DNA of 64,000 bases from Amycolatopsis eburnea. Its GTDB lineage: Bacteria; Actinomycetota; Actinomycetes; Mycobacteriales; Pseudonocardiaceae. Made by a program: the position numbers and the translations under genes. The notes beneath the pieces are model-generated. The model searched no databases, was not told the origin of the DNA, and saw only the letters and a program-made list of their open reading frames with translations. Shown in pieces: positions 27,136 through 35,726 of the stretch. The stretch is taken from positions 434,001 through 498,000 of the forward strand of contig NZ_RSEC01000058.1 in assembly GCF_003937945.1 (NCBI RefSeq), in the 5' to 3' direction. Numbering within the stretch: position 1 is the first letter of the stretch; every line of letters begins with the position of its first letter.

Positions 27136-27936
27136 GCGGTAGCGCCGGTGCGTCGTCAGCTTCGGGTCGTAGCCCGGCAGCTCGCGCGGGTTGTGGCCGA
27201 TGCCCGTCCGGTCGGAGCCCCACGCGAAGATGTCGGGCACCCACAAGGGTTTCGCGGAACCGTCGCCGCCCAGCCGCGGCCGCACGACGATCGCCGCGCC
27301 CGCGCTGCCGGACAGGAAGACGCGGACGGTGTGCTCGCCGTCGTCGGGCGGGGTGACGGTGATGCGTTCGAGGATTTCGACCTCCGCGCCGAGCGGCCCG
27401 GAGCCGGCGGGGTCGGCGGCGCGTTCGCGCAGCCACGCGGTGTCGATGCCGACGGGATCGATCTTGCGGCCGGTGGGCAGGCAGACGTCCTTGTGCCCGG
27501 CGTACCGCTCGACCCCGCGCGACATGTACCGCAACAGCGCGGCGACGAGCTTCGGGTAGGCGTCCCGCTGCGCGTCCGTCCAGCCACCGGCGCCGGCGGA
27601 TTCCGCTTCGATGCCGAGGAATTCGTCGTTGACGTCGAGGAACCCGAGCCACTGCGACGCACCGGCGTGGTAAGCGCACCCGGCGGCGACGACGTAGACC
27701 GTCCCGCTGCGCCCGAGCCCGAGGTTGCACAACGGCCCGGCGAGATCGGCACGCCCGTTGGTGACGAGGTCGAGCGAGGGGTAGTCCCCGGGCGCGGAAT
27801 CGGCGGTCGCGGTGTGGTGCCCGACGACGCCTTCGACGACGCGCATGCCGCCGTGCCCGCGGGTCTGCCACCCGGGCACCTCGACCACGGGGTATCCGGT
27901 GCTGCGAGCGGCGTCGACGAGCCAGGGAACGTACAC
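27064..27936 (-). CDS. N-acetylmuramoyl-L-alanine amidase (amidase_2/PGRP-like)
   Basis: A 290-residue peptidoglycan amidase. Zinc-ligand candidates are the HH in VVGHHTATADSAPGDYPS, the His in GCAYHAGASQWLG, and GHKDVCLPTGRKIDP near residue 160; the catalytic Glu is probably in LGIEAESAG. This is the Amidase_2 fold. A C-terminal beta-rich domain of about 100 residues (VFLSGSAGAAIVVRPRLGG) may bind the wall. No signal peptide is present, as in phage-type lysins. It lies three bases after the 77-residue gene on the same strand, suggesting a two-gene, possibly phage-derived unit. Confidence 0.87.
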   Translation of the reverse strand: MYVPWLVDAARSTGYPVVEVPGWQTRGHGGMRVVEGVVGHHTATADSAPGDYPSLDLVTNGRADLAGPLCNLGLGRSGTVYVVAAGCAYHAGASQWLGFLDVNDEFLGIEAESAGAGGWTDAQRDAYPKLVAALLRYMSRGVERYAGHKDVCLPTGRKIDPVGIDTAWLRERAADPAGSGPLGAEVEILERITVTPPDDGEHTVRVFLSGSAGAAIVVRPRLGGDGSAKPLWVPDIFAWGSDRTGIGHNPRELPGYDPKLTTHRRYRVPGAVWADVRYSAAEPFEIDLVG

Positions 27937-27939
27937 GGC

Positions 27940-28173
27940 TCAGCCCTCCGCGACGTCGTCGTAGGCCCCGGACTCCGCTTCGGTGTCCGGCGCGTGGGGA
28001 TCGGCGATCCGTTCGGCGAGCGCGATCCGGGCTTCGTCGACGTTCTTCGGGCCCTGCCGATCGGCGTCCCAGCCTTCGGCATCCCATTCCCGCGGCGACT
28101 TGATCGGGGTGTCATCCCCGGGCCGGTGCACGACGGCGCCGGCGAGGAGCGTGGTCTCGATGTGTTCGGTCAC
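27940..28173 (-). CDS. Small acidic hypothetical protein, 77 residues
   Basis: Not recognised. GTG 28173 begins MTEHIETTLLAGAVVHRPGDD; the rest is acidic with KSPREWDAEGWDADRQGP and ends GAYDDVAEG. There is no membrane helix, so it is not a holin. Its stop is three bases before the amidase start, implying co-translation. The pairing resembles tail or lysis gene pairs of degenerate prophages, but no other phage gene is near. Confidence 0.6.
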   Translation of the reverse strand: MTEHIETTLLAGAVVHRPGDDTPIKSPREWDAEGWDADRQGPKNVDEARIALAERIADPHAPDTEAESGAYDDVAEG

Positions 28174-28221
28174 GATCGGCCTCCGGCACCCGAGGGTACC
28201 GGAGGCCGACCGCCTCGCGAC

Positions 28222-29427
28222 CTACTTCAGTTCGGCGCTGGACTTGCCGAGGATGCGCCGGGCCACGATGAGCTGCTGGATCTGCTGTGTGCCCTCGAAG
28301 ATGTCGAGGATCTTGGCGTCCCGGGCCCACTTTTCGAGCAAAGACTCTTCGCCGTACGCGCCGGTCAGCTCGACGCACTTCAGCGCGATCTCCACCACCG
28401 AACGCCCGGCTTTCGCCTTCGCCATCGAGGCCTGCAGCGAATTCGGCTTCCGGTTGTCCGCCATCCACGCGGATTCCAGCGTCAGGAGGTACGCGGACTC
28501 GTAATCCGCTTCCAGGCGGAGGAATTCCGCCGCGGCGGCGTGCTGGGTGTTCACCGGGCGGTCGTAGTCGATCGCAACCCCGGCGGCGGTGAGGATCTCG
28601 CGCGTCTCGTCCAGGGCCGCCCGTGCCACGCCGATCGCCATCGCCGCGACCAGGGGGCGGGTGTTGTCGAACGTCTGCATGACGCCCGCGAAGCCCTTGG
28701 CCGTGTCGATTTCCGGGGTGCCCAGCAGGTTTTCCTTCGGGACGCGGCAGTTCTCGAAGCGCAGCACCGCCGTGTCCGAGGCGCGGATGCCGAGCTTGTG
28801 CTCGACGCGCACCACCTCGAAGCCCGGCGTGCCCTTCTCCACCACGAACGACTTGATCGCCGCGCGGCCCTTGGACTTGTCCAGCGTCGCCCACACGACC
28901 ACGGCGTCCGCGCGCTCGCCCGACGTCACGAAGATCTTCTCGCCGTTGAGGACGTAGTGGTCGCCGTCGAGGCGAGCTGTCGTGCTGACCGCCGCCGAGT
29001 CCGAACCGAACGCCGGCTCGGTGATCGCCATCGCCGCCCACATGCCGGAGAAGCGCTCCAGCTGCTCGTCCGTCGCGACCGAGCCGATCGCCGCGTTGCC
29101 GAGGCCCTGGCGGGGCATCGACAGCAGCAGGCCGACGTCGCCCCAGCACATCTCGATCGTGCCGAGGACGACGTTCAGGTTGGCGCCGTTGCGGTTGCCC
29201 TTCTCCTCCTTGTCGGAGGCGGACCGGCGGACGCCCGCCGCGCCCGCGCCGCCTTCGCCGGAGGAGTTGAGGCCGTCCAGCAGCGCCGCGAACATGTCCA
29301 GCTCGGCCGGGTAGGTGTGCTCCGCGCGGTCGTACTTGCGCGAGATCGGCCGGAACACCTCGGCCGCGGCCTGGTACGCCTGGTTGATCAGGGCGCCGGC
29401 CTTCTTGGGAGCTTCCAGGTTGATCAT
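28222..29427 (-). CDS. Acyl-CoA dehydrogenase, FadE23-like
   Basis: A 401-residue acyl-CoA dehydrogenase. ATG 29427 gives MINLEAPKKAGALINQAYQAA. It has GMWAAMAITEPAFGSDSAAVSTTA, the central GLRASDT-like segment GIRASDTAVLRFENC and the C-terminal KILDIFEGTQQIQQLIVARRILG with a FEGTQQ signature. It starts 23 bp after the stop of a second dehydrogenase on the same strand. The pair matches the adjacent mycobacterial fadE24-fadE23 genes in order and type. They are likely a heteromeric lipid or steroid side-chain dehydrogenase; the substrate is unknown. Confidence 0.85.
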   Translation of the reverse strand: MINLEAPKKAGALINQAYQAAAEVFRPISRKYDRAEHTYPAELDMFAALLDGLNSSGEGGAGAAGVRRSASDKEEKGNRNGANLNVVLGTIEMCWGDVGLLLSMPRQGLGNAAIGSVATDEQLERFSGMWAAMAITEPAFGSDSAAVSTTARLDGDHYVLNGEKIFVTSGERADAVVVWATLDKSKGRAAIKSFVVEKGTPGFEVVRVEHKLGIRASDTAVLRFENCRVPKENLLGTPEIDTAKGFAGVMQTFDNTRPLVAAMAIGVARAALDETREILTAAGVAIDYDRPVNTQHAAAAEFLRLEADYESAYLLTLESAWMADNRKPNSLQASMAKAKAGRSVVEIALKCVELTGAYGEESLLEKWARDAKILDIFEGTQQIQQLIVARRILGKSSAELK

Positions 29428-29449
29428 CGTTAACGCCTTTCGCGAAAGC

Positions 29450-30772
29450 CTAGAGAAGGACGGCGCCTTCCATGACGCCGATGGCACGCAGGTCGCGGTA
29501 CCAGCGTTCGACCGGGTGCTCCTTGACGAAGCCGTGCCCGCCGAGCAGCTGCACGCCCGCGTTGCCGATCTGCATGCCCTTGTCCACCGCCAGCTTCCGG
29601 GCCAGCGCGACCTCTCGCGCGTACGGCTTGCCCTGTTCGGCGCGGGCCGCGGCGCGCAGCGTCACCAGGCGCAGGCCCTCCAGCTCGATCGCGATGTCGG
29701 CGACCGAGAACGCCACCGCCTGCCGGTGGCTGATCGGCTCGCCGAACGCGACCCGCTCGTTGACGTAGGGGACGACGTAGTCGAGGACGGCCTTGGAGGT
29801 GCCGGCCGCCAGTGCCGCCCAGCCCAGCCGCGAAAGCCGGACGAGGTCGGTGAAGACGTCGAGCTTGCCGCCGCCGAGCAGCGCGCCCGCCGGGAGGGAC
29901 ACCTTCTCGAGGTGCAGCTTGCCGGTCGCGGCGCCGCGCAGGCCCATCGCCGGCTCGGCCTCGATGGTCACCCCGGCGCTCGACGACTCGACCAGGAACA
30001 GCGCCGGGCCGCGGCCTTCGAGGTCGGCCGACACGATGAACAGCTCCGCCTGCGCCGCGCGCGGGACCAGCGACTTCACGCCGTCGAGCTGGTAGCCCTT
30101 CGGCGTGCGGCGTGCCTTCGTCGCGGGCTTGAACGGGTCGTAGAGCGCTTTCTGCTCCTGCAGCGCCAGCGCCGCGGCGGGGACGTTCTCGCCGACGAAC
30201 GCGGGCAGGTAGTCGGCCTGCTGCTGCTCGTCGCCCCAGCTGACCAGCGCGGTGCTGACCGCGGACGGCGCGAGCACGGCAACGGCCAGGCCGAGGTCGC
30301 CGTGCGCCAGCGCCTCCGCGACGAGCGCGTTGGTCACCACCGAGCGTTCGGTCCCGACGCCGCCGAGCTCCTCGGGGATGCCGACCAGGCTGATGCCCAG
30401 CTCGGCGGCCCGGCTCAGCAAGCCCTCCGGCGCCTCGAGCTTCGCGTCGGCGTCCGCGGCGGCCGGCCGCAGCTGCTCGGCGGCGAACTCCGTCACCGTC
30501 TCGACGATGAGCTGCTGGTCCTCGCTCGGCGTGAGGTCGAACAGCCCCGTGTCGGCGGACGGCGCGAGCCGGGCGGGCTTGCCCAGCTTCTGCACCGACT
30601 TGAACGACCGGGTCGCCGCGCCGGCGACGCGGAAGCCGTTGCGGGTTCCCGCGGTGACCAGGTCCTCGAGGGGCTTGCGCAGCCCCGTGCGGTCGACGAC
30701 CTTGCTCCCGGCCAGCCGGGTCAGCGCGGAAAGGCCCCAGCCCATCGCGTCCCGTTTCCTTGGCGCAGCCAT
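29450..30772 (-). CDS. Acyl-CoA dehydrogenase, FadE24-like
   Basis: A 440-residue acyl-CoA dehydrogenase homologue with an N-terminal extension of about 75 residues before the fold begins (LTPSEDQQLIVETVTEFAAEQL). The usual substrate-loop signatures are degenerate (ALALQEQKALYDPFKPATKA instead of a TEPGxGSD motif), as in partner subunits of heteromeric enzymes. The C-terminus has GVQLLGGHGFVKEHPVERWYRDLRAI. ATG 30772 is chosen because GGAGGG precedes it by five bases; ATG 30784 is the alternative. A perfect ACCTACT/AGTAGGT operator lies just upstream. Confidence 0.83.
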   Translation of the reverse strand: MAAPRKRDAMGWGLSALTRLAGSKVVDRTGLRKPLEDLVTAGTRNGFRVAGAATRSFKSVQKLGKPARLAPSADTGLFDLTPSEDQQLIVETVTEFAAEQLRPAAADADAKLEAPEGLLSRAAELGISLVGIPEELGGVGTERSVVTNALVAEALAHGDLGLAVAVLAPSAVSTALVSWGDEQQQADYLPAFVGENVPAAALALQEQKALYDPFKPATKARRTPKGYQLDGVKSLVPRAAQAELFIVSADLEGRGPALFLVESSSAGVTIEAEPAMGLRGAATGKLHLEKVSLPAGALLGGGKLDVFTDLVRLSRLGWAALAAGTSKAVLDYVVPYVNERVAFGEPISHRQAVAFSVADIAIELEGLRLVTLRAAARAEQGKPYAREVALARKLAVDKGMQIGNAGVQLLGGHGFVKEHPVERWYRDLRAIGVMEGAVLL

Positions 30773-30790
30773 GTGGCCCTCCATCCCGTT

Positions 30791-30808
30791 ACCTACTCGC
30801 CAGTAGGT
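30791..30808 (-). promoter_or_regulatory. Operator ACCTACT-CGCC-AGTAGGT
   Basis: A perfect 7+7 inverted repeat with a 4-bp centre, 7-19 bp upstream of the possible FadE24-like starts. Its size and position fit a TetR-type repressor of the dehydrogenase pair; the regulator is not identified. Confidence 0.6.
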
Positions 30809-30846
30809 TAACCCGGGCGGCGGCGCGGCGCCAGTGCGGGGTTTAC

Positions 30847-30918
30847 CTTACGACGTAAGTCACCCCGAGATCTCCCGCGGTGCACGCCCGCGCGCGGGCG
30901 TGCACCTTACGTTGTACG
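30847..30918. promoter_or_regulatory. Control region with a 28-bp perfect palindrome flanked by two CTTAC-type sites
   Basis: CTTAC-GAC-GTAAG (30847-30859) and CTTAC-GTT-GTACG (30906-30918) flank a perfect 28-bp palindrome at 30879-30906, whose half is GGTGCACGCCCGCG. The block lies 133 bp before the XRE regulator start and about 40 bp from the divergent dehydrogenase operator. It may carry the regulator's own operators. Confidence 0.55.
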
Positions 30919-31050
30919 AGACCGCCCGCGCCGCCCGACGTGGCGGTTTCCCCGGGCAGCGAGTTCGCGCGCGGCGGTGGCGCCGGGACCGCCGTGCGGG
31001 GGATCGGCGATCCCTGGGTGCGCGTGCCCGGAACGTCGATAATCGGCCGG

Positions 31051-31875
31051 GTGAACCGCGCCGAGCTCGCCGACTTCCTGCGCCGCCGCCGGGAGGCACT
31101 CCGCCCGGACGACGTCGGGCTGCCGCCCGGGCAGCGCCGCCGCACCGCCGGGCTGCGCCGCGAGGAGGTCGCGACGCTCTCGGGGATGTCCACCGACTAC
31201 TACACGCGGCTGGAGCAGCAGCGCGGGCCGCGGCCGTCGGAACAGATGCTCGCCGCGATCGCCCGAGGCCTGCGCCTGACGCTCGACGAGCGCGACCACC
31301 TGTTCCGGCTGGCCGGGCACACCGCGCCGAGCCGCGTGTCGCGCGCCGACCACGTCAGCCCCGCACTGATGCGCGTGCTGGACCGGCTGCACGACACTCC
31401 CGCGCAGGTCATGTCGCACCTCGGCGAAACACTCGTGCAGAACGCGCCGGCCCGGGCGCTGCTCGGCGACGAAACCGGCCACACCGGACCCGCGCGCAGC
31501 GCGGGTTATCGATGGTTCACCGACCCCGCGGAGCAGCTGCTCTACCCGCCGCCGGACCGCGCGCGCCACGGCCGGTTCCTGGTCGCGAGCCTGCGGGCGG
31601 CCAGTGCGAGCGACCCCCGGGCCGCCGACCTCGCGCGGCTGCTCGCGGCGAAGAGCGGCGACTTCGCGCGGCTCTGGGAAGCGCACGAAGTCGCGGTGCC
31701 GTTCGAGCGCCGCAAGACGCTGGTGCACCCGGCCCTCGGCGAGATCGCGCTCGACTGCCAGCTGCTCCTCACCGACGACCTCGCGCAGCTGCTGCTCGTC
31801 TTCACCGCCACGCCCGGCACCGAAGACGCCGAGAAGCTGCGGCTGCTGTCCGTCGTCGGCCCGGAGCTACTGTGA
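31051..31875 (+). CDS. XRE-family regulator with MmyB-like ligand domain
   Basis: A 274-residue regulator, GTG 31051. The N-terminal helix-turn-helix contains RRTAGLRREEVATLSGMSTDYYTRLEQQRGPRPS, and the C-terminal MmyB-type (MLTR) domain has DTPAQVMSHLGETLVQNAPARALLG and RYRWF-like RSAGYRWFTDPA. Such proteins are abundant in actinobacteria, often next to dehydrogenases they control, and have been reported to bind fatty-acid-like ligands. Upstream palindromes suggest autoregulation. It overlaps the convergent LtrA gene by 9 bp. Confidence 0.88.
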   Translation: MNRAELADFLRRRREALRPDDVGLPPGQRRRTAGLRREEVATLSGMSTDYYTRLEQQRGPRPSEQMLAAIARGLRLTLDERDHLFRLAGHTAPSRVSRADHVSPALMRVLDRLHDTPAQVMSHLGETLVQNAPARALLGDETGHTGPARSAGYRWFTDPAEQLLYPPPDRARHGRFLVASLRAASASDPRAADLARLLAAKSGDFARLWEAHEVAVPFERRKTLVHPALGEIALDCQLLLTDDLAQLLLVFTATPGTEDAEKLRLLSVVGPELL

Positions 31876-33075
31876 GTGCGCCGCGTGCACCTGCTTGCGC
31901 CACTCGGCGAACCGCAGGCGCTCGAACGCGATGAGCCCGAGCACGACCGCGGCGACGATCACCAGCAGCACGGCGGCGGGGACGTGCTCCAGCAACGGCG
32001 TCGCCGCGACCAGCAGCACGCCCACGACCAGCCGCTGGTGGTTCCAGCTGCCGAGGTTGCGCCGGCGCAGCGCGCTCAGCGCGACCAGGTAGAGCCCGAG
32101 CCCGCCGGTCAGCGTCCAGATCGGCACGCCGTGCAGCGCTTCGCCCGGCGAGTGGTGCTCGGTGTCGGCGAGGTAGAGGAACGCCTTCTTCAGGCCGAGC
32201 GCGACGAGCACGATCCCGGCGATCAACGGCAGGTGCAGGAACGTGTAGGAGTCGGTGGCGAGCTTCGTGCGCTCGGTGCCGGTGGCCTGGGTGAGCCGGT
32301 GCTCGGACACGCGCGCGACGACGTCGAAGTAGGTCCACCACATCCCCGCGGCGAGCGCCAGCCCGCACACGGCCCCGCCGGCCACCAGCCACGACATCGG
32401 CAGCGACCCGATCCCGATGCCGATCGCGACGATCGACTCGCCGAGCGCGATGATCACGATCAGCCCGAACCGCTCGGCGAAGTGCGCGGGCGCGTTCAGC
32501 CGCCACCCCTCGGGCCCGGCGAGGTAGACGTTCAGGTAGTCGGCCAGCAGCGCGGCGACCCACAGCCCGAGCTGCCACGGCCCGCTCAGGAAGGCCGCGA
32601 CGGCGAGCAGCCCGACCGACGGCAGCAGGCCGACGAACATCTTGAGCAGGACCTTCCGCAACCCGGGGTCGTGCTTCGCGGCGCCGAGGTAGGCGACGAG
32701 GTGCAGCAGCCGCACGAGCGCGTAGCAGACGACGAACAGCGCGGGCGCGTACAGCCCGCCGGGGAAGTCGACAAACGCCTCGGGGATGGTCAGCGAAACG
32801 AGGAACATCACGGCCATCGCCCCGAACATCGCGAGCCGCGCGATCCCGTGGTCGACGTGGATGGTGTTCCCGAGCCAGGCGTAGGAACACCAGCACCACC
32901 ACAGGACGGCGAGCATGGCCAGCCCCTGCCCGACCCCCGCCGGGCTCAGGTGGTCGGCCATCAGCTGGGTGGTCTGGGTGATGGCGTAGACGAAGACCAG
33001 GTCGAAGAAGAGCTCGATGGTGGAGACGCGGTGGTCCTCATCCGCGCTCACCAGGTGCAGGCGTCTCGTGGGCAC
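31867..33075 (-). CDS. Low-temperature-requirement A (LtrA) family membrane protein
   Basis: A 402-residue polytopic membrane protein of the LtrA family. The N-terminal signature is HRVSTIELFFDLVFVYAITQTT. It has EAFVDFPGG, then LNAPAHFAERFGLIVIIALGESIVAIGIG, and ten or more hydrophobic helices. The biochemical role of LtrA is not known. GTG 33075. The tail overlaps the XRE regulator; upstream it is divergent from the cyclase-EAD gene. Confidence 0.92.
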   Translation of the reverse strand: MPTRRLHLVSADEDHRVSTIELFFDLVFVYAITQTTQLMADHLSPAGVGQGLAMLAVLWWCWCSYAWLGNTIHVDHGIARLAMFGAMAVMFLVSLTIPEAFVDFPGGLYAPALFVVCYALVRLLHLVAYLGAAKHDPGLRKVLLKMFVGLLPSVGLLAVAAFLSGPWQLGLWVAALLADYLNVYLAGPEGWRLNAPAHFAERFGLIVIIALGESIVAIGIGIGSLPMSWLVAGGAVCGLALAAGMWWTYFDVVARVSEHRLTQATGTERTKLATDSYTFLHLPLIAGIVLVALGLKKAFLYLADTEHHSPGEALHGVPIWTLTGGLGLYLVALSALRRRNLGSWNHQRLVVGVLLVAATPLLEHVPAAVLLVIVAAVVLGLIAFERLRFAEWRKQVHAAHSQ

Positions 33076-33192
33076 GCCGAATTATGAACGGCGGCACCCC
33101 GGGCGCGTCGCGTTTCGGGTAACGCCCTGCGCGAACGTGGCCGAGCGTGCACACGTCTGGGACACTGAGTGCGGGACGCGGGGAGGTGGGTC

Positions 33193-34107
33193 GTGCATTC
33201 CTATGGGGCAGCGCTGCACCGGACGATCATGGCCGTGGACGTCGCGGGGTACAACAACCCGAACCGCACCCTGGCCCACCTGCGCGAAGTCCACGAAGGC
33301 CTCTGGCGCGTCCTGCGCACGACGTTCGCCGAAACGGGCATCCCCTGGGACTCCTGCTACGTGGAGAACACCGGCGACGGCGCGATGATCCTGCTGCCCC
33401 CGGACATCGCGAAGGCGGACCTGGTCGCCCAGTTCCCGGCCCGCATGCGCGACGAGCTCCGCCGCTACAACCACGTCCACGCGGAGGAAGCCCGGATCCG
33501 CCTCCGCCTGGCCCTCCACGCGGGCGAAGTGGCGGAGGGCAGCCACGGCCGCGTGAGCAAGGCGGCGAGCTTCACCTTCCGCATCCTCGACGCGCCGGCG
33601 GCGAAGGCGGCGCAGCAGGAGGCCGAGGCCGATCTCGTGCTGATCACGTCGACCTTGTTGTACGAGGACGTCGTCGTCCAGGACGCCGCCGCCGATCCGG
33701 GGGCGTTCCGGCGGATCCCGGTGAAGGTCAAGCCGGGGGAGAACCCCGCTTGGGCGTGGCTGCGCGTGTTCGGCCGGGTCAACGGCGTGGTGACCGCCGC
33801 GCCGAAGGTGCCGGCCCGCGGAAGATTCCCCGCGTTGATCGACGCGTTGCTCGCGGTGCCCTGCGTCCGCAAGCCCGACAGCCGCCGGCTGCTGCTGGAA
33901 GTGTTCCCCCGCCGGGAGATCGCCGACGTCGTGCCGTACCACGCCGAGGACCGGCTGCACGTGATCGCGCTGGCCCGCACGTGCCAGCGCTTCGACGGCG
34001 GCCTGGTCGACCTGCTCGACGCGGTCCGGACCATCGAGCCGGAATCCCCGCAGGTCACCGCGCTGGCCGCGATCATCGGCGACTGGCCGGAACAGCAAGC
34101 GCTGTAG
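33193..34107 (+). CDS. Nucleotidyl-cyclase-homology protein with effector-associated domain (EAD2-like)
   Basis: A 304-residue protein; GTG 33193 follows GGGAGG. Residues ~8-180 look like a class III nucleotidyl-cyclase fold: strand TIMAVDVAGYNNPNRT with the first metal Asp, VENTGDGAMILLPPDI with the second Asp in GDG, and LRLALHAGEVAEG matching the cyclase HxGxV strand. Base-specifying residues are not clear, so activity is uncertain. The last ~85 residues (FPALIDALLAVPCVRKPDSR, RTCQRFDGGLVDLLDAVRTI) match the pattern of EAD2, a death-domain-like adaptor I know from VMAP conflict systems. The next gene starts with a similar EAD, suggesting homotypic recruitment of this effector. Confidence 0.75.
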   Translation: MHSYGAALHRTIMAVDVAGYNNPNRTLAHLREVHEGLWRVLRTTFAETGIPWDSCYVENTGDGAMILLPPDIAKADLVAQFPARMRDELRRYNHVHAEEARIRLRLALHAGEVAEGSHGRVSKAASFTFRILDAPAAKAAQQEAEADLVLITSTLLYEDVVVQDAAADPGAFRRIPVKVKPGENPAWAWLRVFGRVNGVVTAAPKVPARGRFPALIDALLAVPCVRKPDSRRLLLEVFPRREIADVVPYHAEDRLHVIALARTCQRFDGGLVDLLDAVRTIEPESPQVTALAAIIGDWPEQQAL

Positions 34108-34119
34108 GGCTTGTCCAGC

Positions 34120-34160
34120 TTTTGCCCCTTTTTCCCCCGGATCCGGTCGGTGAACTCACG
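34120..34160 (+). promoter_or_regulatory. Conserved upstream element of adaptor gene 1
   Basis: TTTTGCCC-N21-GGTGAACTCACG ends 27 bp before GTG 34188. The same bipartite sequence (TTTTGCCC-N20-GGTAAACTCACG) precedes the paralogous adaptor at 43323, with almost the same distance to the start. Shared sequence between diverged paralogues implies function as promoter or regulator site. Confidence 0.6.
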
Positions 34161-34187
34161 TTCCCGAGCCACGCGCACGCCGGGGAG

Positions 34188-35726
34188 GTGGTTCGTCACG
34201 TGTCGGCCGGTGAACGGGTTTACGGGCCCGGACGCGGGTTCCGCTACCGGCCGGGCACCACGGTCTCGGTCCGGGAAGCGATCGTCAACGTCCTCGCCGG
34301 AGCGGGCCTCGCCGTCGACCCCGCCGGTCGCGCGTTGCTGCTGGAGCTGATCCACGACAACCTCGGCTTCCCGTTGACCGTCCCGGATCAGGTGACCGGC
34401 CGCGACCACCTGATCGAAGTCGTCAACGCCTGCGCGAAAACCGAAGGCGGAATGGTCGCGCTCGCCGACGCCGTCCGGCTGATGCGGCCGGAATCGCGGG
34501 AGTCGGATCAGGTGCGGCGGCTCGTGCACCAGCCGCGGATGCACGACCTGCTGCCCGAGCCGGAACTGTGGTGGCTCCGCGCGCGATTGACCGGCGTGGT
34601 TCCGCCGCGGCTGTCCGCGTTGCTCCGGAAAGCGGCCGGGCCGGCGGATCCACCGGCCGACATTCGTGACGCGTGGGACGCTTTCTGCGCCCTTTCGGAC
34701 TTCAACACCACACCGGACGGCCTGCCGCCCGCACTCGCGTTCGTCGAGTTCGTGGCCGCGAAATGCGCGCCGGCGCTCGCCGGCGAACTGCGCCATTGGA
34801 ACACCGAGCAAGCACGACGGCTGCAAGCCGAAGCGGGTTTGGCGGCGTTGCGCGCGGAGCGGGAGCCGGAATCGCCGGAACCGGCGCGGCTGCACCTCAT
34901 GATCGTCGTCCAGCCCGACGGCATCGACCCGGGCAGGCACCTCGTTTCCTATTGGCGGCAGGACGATCCGGAAGAATGGCCGCCGGCGCGCGGCGGTCTC
35001 GACACGGTCACCGGTGACCAGCTCGAGCGCCACGTGGACATGCTCGTCGTCGAAGCGGAAAACGCGTGGGCGGAGTACCGCGGCGAAGTCCGCCTGGAGT
35101 TCGTGCTGCCGAGGTCGTTGCTGAACCTGCCGGTGCACCTCTGGTGCAAAGAACACGAAACCGGTGATCCGCGGCCGTTGTTCCTCGATTATCCGATTGT
35201 CGTGCGGTCGCTGGAACGGATGCGGTCCCGGCATTGGCACCGGGCCTGGCGGTTGCGGTGGGAAGCGATGATGACCGATCCCTCGGCCGAACGGGTGTAT
35301 TTCTGCACTGCCGAAGACACCGGTGAACGGCATCGGCTCGACGCGATACTCAGCGAAGACCAATGGGTGGTCATGGTTCTCGCGGCCGCACCGGCATCAC
35401 GGCCGAGGCCGGGGGAAGACGAACTCGCGGCGGGATTGCGGTCGGGGCTCCCCGCACTACTATGGCATCCCGAGGCGTCGCTGGATCTCTTGCGAGAGGT
35501 GGTCACGTGGCTGGTCGACGGCGGTGCTCTCGGAGACCTTCCCGCCCGGGTGCAGAAATCGCGGTGCGCCGCATTCCGGAAAATGACCATTCCTGTGGAC
35601 CTGAGCGTCGTCCGGAATCTGGTCGTCCTCTGGGACGACCCGGCACGCGTGGTGTTCCTCGACAGCCCGCCGTTCCGGCCGGGCCCGCCACCCGGGAGCG
35701 CCGATGAGCGTGGACGAGCTTCCTGA
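34188..35726 (+). CDS. VMAP (vWA-MoxR-associated) adaptor protein, cassette 1
   Basis: About 512 residues from GTG 34188 (GGGGAGG upstream; GTG 34200 is the alternative). Residues ~25-105 form an EAD-like helical domain (REAIVNVLAGAGLAVDPAGR, GMVALADAVRLMRPES). A middle helical domain follows. From ~245 onward comes the VMAP C-terminal domain, with RLHLMIVVQPDGIDPGRH, LEFVLPRSLLNLPVHLW, DYPIVVRSLERM and HWHRAWRLRWEAM. In published comparative genomics, VMAP, MoxR and vWA proteins form ternary NTP-dependent conflict systems. It overlaps the MoxR gene by 23 bp, so production is coupled. Confidence 0.82.
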   Translation: MVRHVSAGERVYGPGRGFRYRPGTTVSVREAIVNVLAGAGLAVDPAGRALLLELIHDNLGFPLTVPDQVTGRDHLIEVVNACAKTEGGMVALADAVRLMRPESRESDQVRRLVHQPRMHDLLPEPELWWLRARLTGVVPPRLSALLRKAAGPADPPADIRDAWDAFCALSDFNTTPDGLPPALAFVEFVAAKCAPALAGELRHWNTEQARRLQAEAGLAALRAEREPESPEPARLHLMIVVQPDGIDPGRHLVSYWRQDDPEEWPPARGGLDTVTGDQLERHVDMLVVEAENAWAEYRGEVRLEFVLPRSLLNLPVHLWCKEHETGDPRPLFLDYPIVVRSLERMRSRHWHRAWRLRWEAMMTDPSAERVYFCTAEDTGERHRLDAILSEDQWVVMVLAAAPASRPRPGEDELAAGLRSGLPALLWHPEASLDLLREVVTWLVDGGALGDLPARVQKSRCAAFRKMTIPVDLSVVRNLVVLWDDPARVVFLDSPPFRPGPPPGSADERGRAS

